NCBI GenBank assembly: GCA_963681505.1
Contig: OY811975.1
Coordinates: 11,259,251 to 11,323,250 of the forward strand
DNA length: 64,000 nt
Origin: Eunapius fragilis
Lineage: Eukaryota; Porifera; Demospongiae; Spongillida; Spongillidae
Direction of reading: 5' to 3'
In this document: piece by piece, positions 20,494-30,816 of the stretch
Position numbering within the stretch: the first letter of the stretch is position 1
Layout of the letters: each line of letters begins with the position of its first letter
Program-made: the position numbers and the translations under genes
Notes under the pieces: generated by a model
Told to the model about the DNA's origin: nothing
What the model saw: only the letters and a program-made list of their open reading frames with translations
Databases searched by the model: none

Positions 20494-23400
20494 TTAATCT
20501 TCACTCAGTGGTTCTCTTAGACCACAGTAGACTGACACAGTTGTGGTACCAACAGTACTGTTGGTGGGATCATCCAGCTCTATAGGAACCATTGGGTCAT
20601 ATTGTTTCTTTTCAAATAATCCATTGAACTTATCCCTGGTTCTGTCATCCATCTTGCAAGTCTTGAGGATGGCCACAATGAGATGGTACAAGACAGTGAC
20701 CATCAACATCACTACAAACAGACCCACCAAAACACCAACAGTTACCATGGCACTTTGTGTTTGGTCTGAACTCTGGTCAAGAATAATGTAAGACATTGAC
20801 ATAGCCAGTGCAGTGTAGTTGAGGAGGTAAAACATGTCAAGGCTATTGTACAACTGATTGTAAAAGTTGGTACGTCTGTTGCTTTGATGTGTCTTTTGAT
20901 GTGACTGTCCAAATGGCTTTATACTTGCCTGTGTTATAGTGAACAAGATCACCATGGTAGCCTGGATAGTGAGAAGCAGAGATGGCTTGTCAGAACTGTA
21001 CACTGGATTTAAACTGTACATGACAACTAGAAGCCAAAGCCTTGCTCCCAGCCACCATCGCCACTCCCCCTTATAGGGAGCATAGTGGGCATCATTCATT
21101 GGTTTGATCTGGTTGGCCTTCTTGTGGAGATAGTTGAACAGTCTGTTGTGTTCACTGTTCTGTTCAATGATTGGAATGAAAGTGAGGGCAAAGGTGTATG
21201 GAAGGAGGAACAGGGTTAATGTTGCTATAGCAATCACAAACAAAGCAGTATGCTTCCCATGTAGGTATTCCACATTTCCATCATAGAACCAGACATACAT
21301 GTCACCACTGGGTAGGTGAACTGTGGAATATGTGAGGATATCAATGACAGTTCTCAACAATTTGGAATATGACAAGTAGATGAGAGTAGATAGAACACCA
21401 ACTGCTCTTTCTCCAATGATGATGGAAAGTCTATAAAGAAAGAATCTGGTGGAGGTAGTGGGAGATCTTTGAAGACAGTAGTGGCAGACCAGAATGGTTG
21501 CCATGGTGAGGATGAGGAGGTAGGCTGGGAACACAAACTGAAGGCCAGCCTTGTCAGCATCATCCATGCCATTGTAAAAACACATAGGGAGCCCAAGGTC
21601 TAGGTTCACCAAGGACACAATCACCTGCAATGGATTTAAAATGGGCTGGTTGAAGAATATAGAAGTATTGACTTGGATAATGTTGGCATAGAAGATGAGC
21701 CCATAGAGTGTGCCCTGTGTGATGGTGAGGTTGAGGAAGAACAGTGCTGCTACCAGGAAGACACCCAACACTGCAAACATTACAAGTGTGGTCAGCCACA
21801 TATCTGAGCACTCCTGGCACTTGGAAGAACCAAAGATCACACTGAGGTTGCCATGGCAATGACCACAAATAATGCCTGTGCGCCCTCCATTGCACAGGTA
21901 CCCAGGCCTTGCTAGAGGCAGCTTCTTGATGGTACTATTGCAGTAGTCCAAAGGACAGGTTTGAGCCAGAGCTGGAAGAGTGTTGTTGTACACACCAATC
22001 CAGTTAGTTTTATTTCTGGTCACAGTACCATCTGATGTATCACAGATCACTCCTAATGATGTCAGGAATGGAGAACAGTCACACTTCATCACATTGGTAG
22101 AAGAGTTGGTAATTATTACAAACCCTGGTTCACATGGTAACAGCTTCACATTAATAACTGTTGGGGAACCATTAGGATTATTGGAAAGACGCAATTTGAG
22201 TGAAGCATTTTCTGGTCCATATATTTGGTACTCTATTTGAGCACATACTGTTCCTATCCACTGAGCCTTCTGTCGTGGTCCAAGCATTATGTTTTGAGAT
22301 TGAATACCATCTGTATTAACTTGTGTGTCAACCACACCAGGAGATAGGTTATTTCTTTTATCCACCGAGGTAATATAAAACTTTACAGTCCTACCAGGAA
22401 ATGTGGTAAGATGTGGACTTGTACCATTGCACAAATTAGGATCACTGCAGCCACAATAGACCACATTTTCTGGAAAGGAGAGTACTTGGATATCATTGAT
22501 GTCTCCTGGTAATGGAGTAATAGTGAAACATCTCGACAAGTTCCTGTCCAAGAAGGAGAATAAGAAGTCATCTTCAAGAAAGGAACAATCATAGATAGGT
22601 GTGGCATAAACAGCATGACCACCTTTCAGTGCACGGTTATCAATGAAGGTTATTGAGGAAGCACTGATTGTATAATGGAGGCGTAGAATACATGTCGGAT
22701 CATACAGCCTTTTGTACTCATTCTGTTTCCCATTACTGTATATAGCACCACCATATTCAGTTGCTATATTGTTGGAAAAGCGCACTATACTATTGAAATT
22801 GAAGTACAATGGAACAATGTTGGACAGACTTATGGCCCCTCCATTAACTCCTGTGTTATGGTCAAATGTGACGTAACCATGCAATGTCAACATACCACCT
22901 TCTCCTTGTATTGCACCTTGGGGAGAGTTATATGAGAAATGGCTCCCTGTGGTGGGACTGCCAAAGATGTCCATCTTCACTCCTTTAAAGTAAATGGCTC
23001 CTGCACATGTATCAGAAGAGCAGTGGTTATCTTTTACAACCACATCCTGGAGGGTGAGTTGGATTTTCCCTTCATATGAATCAACTGCATAGATTGCTGC
23101 ACCTGCTTCTGCAATGTTTTTAGTAATTGATACATTTCTAAACTTATTATATGGAATCTCTTCATCGTTGAAAAAAAGCCGTTTAATTGAAATGGCTCCT
23201 CCTACATACCCTCTGTTCATATGGAATGTGCAGTCAGTTATTGTAAAATTGCCTATTTGTCCATACAACATCACAGCACCACCATCACCAGCACTGTTGC
23301 TCTGAAATGTGCAGTTTGTGATTATAACATCGCCTGTTATTACATTCAACACCACAGCACCACCATCATAACCAGCACTGTTGTTCTGAAATGTGCAGCC

Positions 23401-24912
23401 TGTGATACTAACATCACCTGTTGATCCATCCAACATCACAGCTCCACCATCATCAGCACTGTTGCTCTGAAATGTGCAGTTTGTGATTATAACATCGCCT
23501 GTTATTACATTCAACACCACAGCACCACCATCCCAATTAGCACTGTTGTTCTGAAATGTGCAGCCTGTGACTCTAACATCACCTGTTGATCCATCCAACA
23601 TCACAGCACCACCACCATCACCAGCACTGTTGTTCTGAAATGTGCAGCCTGTGATACTAACATTACCTGTTGATCCATCTAATATCACAGCACCACCATC
23701 ACCATAATCACTATCTTGGTTGTTCTGAAATGTGCACCCTGTGACTCTAACATCACCTGTTGATCTATACAACCTCACAGCACCACCACCATCACCAGCA
23801 CTGTTGTTCTGAAATGTGCAGCCTGTGATACTAACATCACCTGTTGATCCATCCAACATCACAGCTCCACCATAATAACCAGCACTGTTGTTCTGAAATG
23901 TGCACCCTGTGATACTAACATTGCCTGTTGATCCATCCAAACTCACAGCACCACCATCACTAGCACTGTTGCTCTGAAATGTGCACCATATGATACTAAC
24001 ATCGCCTGTTGATTCATACAACACCACAGCACCACCACCATCACTGTTGCTCTGAAATGTGCAGTTTGTGATTATAACATCGCCTGTTATTACATCCAAC
24101 ATCACAGCACCACCATCCCAATTAGCACTGTTGCCCTGAAATGTGCAGTCTGTGATACTAACATCACCTGTTAGTGCCGAACAATACACACCACCACCAT
24201 TACCACTAGCACTGTTGTTCTGAAATGTGCAGTCTGTGATGCTAACATCGCCTGTTGATCCATGCAACACCACAGCACCACCATCACCATAACCACCAGC
24301 ACTGTTGTTCTGAAATGTGCACCCTATGATACGAACATCACCTGTTGATCCATACAACTTCACAGCACCACCACCAGCAGCACTGTTGCTCTGAAATGTG
24401 CACCCTGTGATGCTAACATTACCTATTGATCCATACAGCATCACAGCACCATAAAGAATATCGATAAGTCCAGTTGTGTCTGACGATATAGCTCCACTTG
24501 TACTGTCCTGAAATGTGCAGTTCATGATTAAAGTACTTTCGATTGATACAAGTTGTATACCACAGTTAATGAACGTGATTTGCTCCATGGTCAACATTTG
24601 CACTGAAAAGTTTGCAAATACGGCGCTCGTTTTCGATTCGCAACGGACAACTGTCCTTTTCGTTGAGTCGAGAGACCCCGTCATCGTTACGCTGCCTTCA
24701 GTGGTAATATTGCACGTCGGTTGTGAAGCTATGCGATGTTCTCCATCTTCCAACACAACAGTCATATTAGACTGGAGTGGTCCGCTGCATAGGTAGTCCT
24801 GCAGAGCATAGCCTGGTGGAATGGTAACGGTGGTATTGACCTGATCGGACCTAGTTACATAGCTCCCGAGAAGGGATAAGGCAATCAACAGGTCGATTAT
24901 CATCATCGCCAT
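20494..24912 (-). CDS. Pmp-like beta-helix repeat, multi-span membrane protein (copy B, intact)
   Basis: An uninterrupted 1472-residue frame. Residues 1-22 (MAMMIIDLLIALSLLGSYVT) look like a signal peptide. From about residue 130 come some 15 tandem 26-28-residue units, CTFQ(N/S)NSA..GGAV.L.GSTGDVSIT, which match the FxxN / GGA(I/V) pattern of chlamydial polymorphic outer-membrane-protein repeats and predict a right-handed parallel beta-helix. Degenerate units continue to about residue 760. A Cys-rich segment (CGCSDPNLCNG ... CDCSPFLTSLGVICD ... CNGGRTGIICGHCHGN ... CQECS) then leads to about eight hydrophobic spans (roughly residues 1037-1416). The cytoplasmic tail is short and ends GLREPLSED. 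Many NNS/NCT sequons indicate an extracellular, glycosylated helix. It is probably a cell-surface receptor or adhesion molecule; the ligand is unknown. The start is the first Met of the signal peptide. Confidence 0.85.
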   Translation of the reverse strand: MAMMIIDLLIALSLLGSYVTRSDQVNTTVTIPPGYALQDYLCSGPLQSNMTVVLEDGEHRIASQPTCNITTEGSVTMTGSLDSTKRTVVRCESKTSAVFANFSVQMLTMEQITFINCGIQLVSIESTLIMNCTFQDSTSGAISSDTTGLIDILYGAVMLYGSIGNVSITGCTFQSNSAAGGGAVKLYGSTGDVRIIGCTFQNNSAGGYGDGGAVVLHGSTGDVSITDCTFQNNSASGNGGGVYCSALTGDVSITDCTFQGNSANWDGGAVMLDVITGDVIITNCTFQSNSDGGGAVVLYESTGDVSIIWCTFQSNSASDGGAVSLDGSTGNVSITGCTFQNNSAGYYGGAVMLDGSTGDVSITGCTFQNNSAGDGGGAVRLYRSTGDVRVTGCTFQNNQDSDYGDGGAVILDGSTGNVSITGCTFQNNSAGDGGGAVMLDGSTGDVRVTGCTFQNNSANWDGGAVVLNVITGDVIITNCTFQSNSADDGGAVMLDGSTGDVSITGCTFQNNSAGYDGGAVVLNVITGDVIITNCTFQSNSAGDGGAVMLYGQIGNFTITDCTFHMNRGYVGGAISIKRLFFNDEEIPYNKFRNVSITKNIAEAGAAIYAVDSYEGKIQLTLQDVVVKDNHCSSDTCAGAIYFKGVKMDIFGSPTTGSHFSYNSPQGAIQGEGGMLTLHGYVTFDHNTGVNGGAISLSNIVPLYFNFNSIVRFSNNIATEYGGAIYSNGKQNEYKRLYDPTCILRLHYTISASSITFIDNRALKGGHAVYATPIYDCSFLEDDFLFSFLDRNLSRCFTITPLPGDINDIQVLSFPENVVYCGCSDPNLCNGTSPHLTTFPGRTVKFYITSVDKRNNLSPGVVDTQVNTDGIQSQNIMLGPRQKAQWIGTVCAQIEYQIYGPENASLKLRLSNNPNGSPTVINVKLLPCEPGFVIITNSSTNVMKCDCSPFLTSLGVICDTSDGTVTRNKTNWIGVYNNTLPALAQTCPLDYCNSTIKKLPLARPGYLCNGGRTGIICGHCHGNLSVIFGSSKCQECSDMWLTTLVMFAVLGVFLVAALFFLNLTITQGTLYGLIFYANIIQVNTSIFFNQPILNPLQVIVSLVNLDLGLPMCFYNGMDDADKAGLQFVFPAYLLILTMATILVCHYCLQRSPTTSTRFFLYRLSIIIGERAVGVLSTLIYLSYSKLLRTVIDILTYSTVHLPSGDMYVWFYDGNVEYLHGKHTALFVIAIATLTLFLLPYTFALTFIPIIEQNSEHNRLFNYLHKKANQIKPMNDAHYAPYKGEWRWWLGARLWLLVVMYSLNPVYSSDKPSLLLTIQATMVILFTITQASIKPFGQSHQKTHQSNRRTNFYNQLYNSLDMFYLLNYTALAMSMSYIILDQSSDQTQSAMVTVGVLVGLFVVMLMVTVLYHLIVAILKTCKMDDRTRDKFNGLFEKKQYDPMVPIELDDPTNSTVGTTTVSVYCGLREPLSED
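23225..24470 (-). repeat. Tandem beta-helix coding repeats of copy B
   Basis: About fifteen 72-90 bp units sharing TTGTTCTGAAATGTGCA on the plus strand. Some neighbouring pairs recur as blocks: units with NWDGGAVxL followed by VITGDVIITN appear twice. This shows recent intragenic duplication. Confidence 0.85.
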
Positions 24913-24940
24913 GAATTTAGATCAACCTTCAGTACTGCAG

Positions 24941-24980
24941 TTCTATATAGTAGATGACTTGCAGATATAGTATTGTATAG
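24941..24980 (-). promoter_or_regulatory. Candidate TATA region of copy B
   Basis: Minus-strand CTATATAGAA (24,950-24,941) lies about 32 bp upstream of the start codon. A second weaker CTATATC lies near 24,970. The first would leave a very short 5' UTR. This is weak evidence. Confidence 0.3.
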
Positions 24981-25146
24981 GATTCTAGTACTTTGACATG
25001 TAACCAGTTATGATGTAGTTCATTGGACCAGATGTTATATGTATTATCTCTCAGTTTTGATTGGATAAATTACAACATCCTCCCACACATATATGTACTG
25101 GTTTCGCAGAATTCAATGCTGAGTACTGACTCCCTGGGATGCCATA

Positions 25147-25370
<224 letters not shown>

Positions 25371-25502
25371 AGTTATGCAGCCCACATTTTGTACTGATGA
25401 GGCTTACCAGGTAGCTTCCACCACCTCACACAGTTGCACATTGGGCACAACTTTTGAGGTGGTTTTACCTGCCCACCACCACTTCTGAACCCCAGTGGAG
25501 GT

Positions 25503-25709
25503 CTGGGCATCAATTATCCAGGGGGGGGGGGGGGGGGGGGGGGATGGGTACAACACTTATATGGTGCCCCCCACCAGTTGGAGAGGTCTGAAATTGCGCT
25601 GGTAGGTATTTTGGTGCCCTGTTGCCGTTATGGCGCCCCCCTATTTGGGATCCGCTGGGGGAGGGGGGGGGGGGGGGAGGGCTTTTGCCCCCTGGCCAGA
25701 CAGCCACTG
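25503..25709. mobile_element. hAT-type MITE, copy B flank
   Basis: Termini CAGTGGAGGTCTGG and CCAGACAGCCACTG. A perfect 8-bp duplication CTGAACCC lies at 25,495-25,502 and 25,710-25,717. It contains two G tracts. It is in the same position as the MITEs at 215-409 and 30,052-30,271. Confidence 0.88.
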
Positions 25710-26400
25710 CTGAACCCACATGTACTAGTCCTCTATGATTCTATTCTGTCTGGAAACAACTTGCTTACTTTAGTTGAAGCCTGCCTCTCTCCACACTAAA
25801 GAACAGCTCCAGCACAACCATTCTGCAAGCATCAGTGCTGGCTTTTGTCAACTCTCCCGTTTCCATATACTGTATGAGTGCAGCAAGTTCTGGGTCTCCC
25901 TTCTGCTCTACAAAGAATTGACCACTTCTGACCACATCCTCCATGAAAAGCCCCCTGTACTATTGTTGTCTACCTGCACCAATGCAACTCCAACACCTGC
26001 AGCATTCTGCAGAGGGCTTCGTGACAATGCATCAGCTGCTACGTTATCCTTGCTAGACTGGTATACAAATTATACACAGCTGATCCCTAAGCTAAACCTT
26101 TGACCACCACCTCGCATGTTTACCATTTGTACTTAATGCCTGCAGGATTGCTTTCACCACTGGATGGTCAGTGTACACTTTCACGTTATGTAGTAGTGGA
26201 AGTGACTACTACTGCCAGTGTCTCCATGTCTGTTATACCATATTTCTTCTCCTGGATTGACAGGCTACGACTATCATAAGCTATCAGGGGCAGCTTGCCA
26301 TCTCCTTGCTCCTGAGAGAGAACACCTTTGGCAATTTTTCAAGCACTGCTGAAGTCTGCCAGGACTTCCGGCACACCACCCACTCACCCACCCGACAGCC

Positions 26401-28679
26401 CAGGTCCATCAAAAGGTATGGGTGGCCATTTATCTGTGAGTACACTTGTACAGCTCACATCATGTTGATGTATCTTCATCCCTGGAGTTGGGGACACATA
26501 CATGAATATATCCAAGTACATGGAGGGCAGAACAGGATCCTTGAGGGATGGTTTGCAGGTGTGGGGATGTGGGGATGGTTTGCAAGCCTTGGTTCCTGGA
26601 CTAGGATGTACATGATCATTTCATTATGCAGTAAGCCCTCCATGACTATTTGTGTGACATTACCTCACCAAACTCATTCTCCTCTCCTACAGGTCTGGGG
26701 ACCAGAGGTGCTCAGTTCATGTATATAGATTATTTGAGGAAGACTATCTGTGCCTCAATGGAGTAATGAGTAACATGGGCTCATATGGTGTAGTCATATG
26801 AGTCACCATATCCCTGCTGATCTACTCCTTCTTCGCTAACTCACACAACACCTCTTCCCACTCCCTCCTCTCCCTCTCTTCCATCTTCCCCATTCCTCTG
26901 GTGCCCTCACAATGTCTTCACACACACAGCACCTGCATTTTCGTACACTACTACCTCTTACCTTCCCCATGTGACCCTGTTGACTCCACCCCTTCAAGCA
27001 GGAAGCAGTTGATCAGAGACAACTACTGGTGTTCCCACTGTGCCCTTGTGGGTACCAACTGGTGGAGCATCATGGACCTTGGAGACCACAAGACATTGCA
27101 CCAGAAGGTGAGCATACGAGCATACCTGGGGAAGAGAAGGGGTGTGGTTATTGGAACGTTTGTATGGGAAATGATAATGATGTGTCAGGGAAGAAGAAGA
27201 GGAGGGAGTGGGGGAGGGAAAGGCATCTGAGTTAGGGAGAGGGTAAAGGAACATGAAATGCATGTTATAACAAAATGTGCAACAGTCGTTGAACCTCAGA
27301 TCACCAAGGGCATGAACATGATTGTAAAGCTCTGGCATTAGCTGTAATTAGAGTTAGGTTATTCTAAGTCTCCGGTAGCTTCAGTGTGCTGCATCGGTGA
27401 TTTGTTTGGTTTGGTTTTATTTGGTAGTGTTCGCAAAAAAGGGGTGTGGCGATACACTCGGTGACCAAAATCATTGTGGTACCTAAGTGGGTGAAAATTG
27501 AACCTCTAAACATGACCTCATTGACAATATCTCAGGTAATGGAATAAAGATAAGAACTACTGCGCGGACATAATTTACCATTGCTACGTTCACTATACGT
27601 GTACATTGCAATGTACTTCCTCAGTGCTATGCGGGATTCCATACTAGGAAAACATCCACACATGCATGCAGAGCCAAACAAAGCAGCTGAACAATTGAAC
27701 TAAGAAACCATATTTAAACTGTTTGCACATAGCAAAAACAATTAATGGAAATGTTTATCTGCACAAGAACAGTACGTGTTTTTGCACATAGCAAAAACAA
27801 TCAATGGAAATGTTTATCTGCACAAGAACAGTACGTGTTTTCGCCAGTATTATTGAATATACATGTAGCGAACGCGAAATACCATGTCACTGGCATTAAC
27901 CATTGTAACGAATGAACTACATGCACTTTCTGGACTGTTAGAAGGCACTTTTTTTCGCATTTTCTTTTTAGTGGTTAGATTGTGGGATGCCAGTAATTGC
28001 ACGGTCAATTGATGATTGGCACGGGATTTGGATTTGTTGACATTTTTAATCCAACAGCTGTACAGACAATGAAGGTTCACATGTGGTACTGGTATTTTCA
28101 CTGAGGGGAGAGGGTTTTATAAGTATGGATATATATATATGTACTACAAAACCACGCGAGTACATGAATTGAGTACTTAATTTTCTATTCATGGAATTAA
28201 TACTTGTATATAGATGTAAATGGATTGAGTACTTATTCACACATATACATGTAATGAGTACTCCAACATTAACCAACCTGTACATGGAATGAGTACTTGT
28301 ATTTGAACCAGCATATCCATGTGAAAGGGGACAATGATATGGTTAGCATTTTGCCTTCTACAAGGTCACTTATCATGTCCCCTGTGTTGTGGAGAGGTGA
28401 TGAGACAACATCTCATAGGGGAAATGCTCATCCCGTTGATCCATTCAAATAGGAGGACCCAGAAACATATACTATTCAATGATTGATTACCACCATATAC
28501 CAGAGCTCTGAAGATAGATCATCCACTTGGAATGAACACAGAGGCTGGCAGGTCACTTACGTAGTCGAGCACTGAGGAATGGAACCATCTGGATGTCTCC
28601 AGTAAGGATACATACGCAAAGGGAATACAAGCACTGAGGGGTTGGCTGGACCACATGTCTCTTGTGTTTAGTCGCAGTG
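26401..28679. other. Palindrome centre, left part; no gene seen
   Basis: Holds the repeat shared with 19.9-20.1 kb (26,437-26,555). A weak exon-like stretch ends CACCAGAAG then GTGAGC at 27,110. A 59-bp tandem duplication lies at 27,725-27,841. A cluster of ATGGAATGAGTACT words lies at 28,150-28,310, and 28,276-28,380 matches 29,112-29,216. No family is recognised. Confidence 0.5.
27725..27841 (+). repeat. 59-bp tandem duplication
   Basis: Two copies of TTTGCACATAGCAAAAACAA...GAACAGTACGTG differing by one or two bases. Confidence 0.9.
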
Positions 28680-28925
28680 GTCAGCGTGGTAGGCTTCCTT
28701 TGTCACCTACTCTAAGATGAAGAACTTGTTCCCTGTCATCACTAAGGTCACTCTCCAACAGCTCTTGTGTGATCATCATGTCCATCTCCCTCCAAGGTCT
28801 GCACTCACTTGGTGGTAGATGTAGGTGGCCTACTTTGCTTTCTGTGGGCTTTGCCCTGCACTGACTGGACAGGTTGCCAATTCTGTCACATGAGTAGCAC
28901 TTTCTTGTCTCTACAGCTCCCGTGG
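28680..28925 (-). pseudogene. LTR-retroelement gag-pro fragment, second copy
   Basis: The minus strand is closely similar to 19,335-19,570 plus. It contains the CYSCD...NLSSQC knuckle and the acidic linker. It ends by a G tract at 28,938-28,947. Confidence 0.6.
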
Positions 28926-30051
28926 GATGAGCATTGGGAGGGGGGGGGGATTACTCTGGGACCTTGGGGCTTAAATGTAGTGCTACTTGTTTTCTTGCTT
29001 TGATGGGTCAGTTCGTTAACAGGTTTGGAGGTTTGGTATTGCTCCCAATACTTTAGTACTTTAAACAATACCTCATCTCTTCATGGAATGAGTACTTTTA
29101 TTAGACCACAACCTGTACATGGAATGTGTACTTGTATGTGAACCAACATATGCATGTGCGCCATGTGACAATGATATGGTTAGCCTTTTGCCTTCTACAG
29201 AGCCACTTATCATGTCCGATGTACATGTGTCGTACTGCTCCCACTTCTTTAGTCCTGCATGCAAGATACTTCTCATTATTCTCAGATTTTATTGTACGAT
29301 TGTGTTCCTTATAAAGCTGGTCTGTGCCCTTTCCTATTGTCCCTACACTTTCATCCTCACTCAGAGTGGTGTGCCAGCAGACTTCAGCAGTGCTAGAAAC
29401 ATTGCCAAAGGTGTACTCTCTCAGAAGCAAGGAGATGGCAAGCTACACTGAATAGTTTATGACAGTCGTAACTTGACAATCCAGGTAAAGAAATATGGTA
29501 TGACAGACATGGAGACACTGGCAGTAGTTGTCACTTTCACTACTGTATAATGTGAAAGTGTATACCGACCATCCAGTGGTGAAAACAATCCTGCAGGCAT
29601 CAAGTGCAAATGGTAAACATGCAAGGTAGAGGTCAAAGGTTTAGCTTAGGGATCAGCTGTGTATAATTTGTATGCCAGTCTAGCAAGGATAACGTAGCAG
29701 CTGATGCATTGTGAAGGAGACCTCTGCAGAATGTTGCAGGTGCTGGAGTTGCATTGGTGCAGGTAGACAACAATAGTACAGGTGGCTTCTCATGGAGGAT
29801 GTGGTCAGAAGTGGTCAATTCATTGTAGAGCAGAAGGGAGACCCAGAACTTGGTGCACTCATACAGTATATGGAAACGGGAGAGTTGACAAAAGCCAGCA
29901 CTGATGCTTGCAGAATGGTTGTGCTGGAGCTGTTCTTTAGTGTGGAGAGAGGCAGGCTCCAACTAAAATAAGCAAGTTGTTGTCCAGACAGAATAGAATC
30001 ATAGAGGACTAGTGGTTTCAGGTAACAGGGGTGTAGAACATGTGGGTTCAG

Positions 30052-30271
30052 CAGTGGCAGTGTGGCCAGGGGGTAAATGCCCCCCTCCAGCCTCCCTACT
30101 CAGCGGATCCAAAAAATGAGGACGCCAAAATGGCAACAGGGCACCAAACTGCCTACCAGCGTAATTTCAGACATCTCTAACTGGTGGGGGGCACCATATA
30201 GAGTGTTGTACCCCACCCGCCCCCCCCCCCCCCCCCCCCCCCCCCCTCCACCCCAGATAGTTAATTCACTG
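30052..30271. mobile_element. hAT-type MITE, copy C flank
   Basis: Starts CAGTGGCAGTGTGG and ends TTCACTG. Perfect GGGTTCAG target duplication at 30,044-30,051 and 30,272-30,279. The internal C tract is about 27 bases. Confidence 0.88.
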
Positions 30272-30431
30272 GGGTTCAGAAGTGGAGGTAGTCAGGTAAA
30301 ACCACTGCAAAAGTTGTGCCCAATGTGCAACTGTGTGAGGTGGTGGAAACTACATGGTAAGCCTTGTCAGTACAAAGTGTGGGCTGCATAACTGTGTGAT
30401 GTGTGTGCGTGCATGTGTGTGTGGGTGTGTT

Positions 30432-30615
<184 letters not shown>

Positions 30616-30816
30616 TATGGCATCCCGGGAGTCAGTACTCAGGCCATGCAGCATTGAATTCTGCGAAACTAGTACATATATAACCTCTGGTTCAACGAAC
30701 AACATCATAGCTTCACATCATGCAGATATGGTGATAATCCAACTCACCCACCAGGATGTGGTTGTAAAAGACAACCACTGCTCTTCTGGTACATGTACAG
30801 GAGCCATTCATTTTAA

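Noticed and set aside
20494-24912. Bacterial (chlamydial) origin of the Pmp-like gene
   Set aside because: The gene has three copies embedded among eukaryotic transposons, has a eukaryotic-type multi-span domain, and the window has animal housekeeping genes. Only the repeat type is shared.
24941-24980. Firm promoter call for copy B
   Set aside because: The TATA-like word is too close to the ATG to be confident; kept only as a weak candidate.
26901-27110. Exon ending CACCAGAAG/GTGAGC
   Set aside because: Donor-like site only; no recognisable protein and no consistent neighbouring exon.
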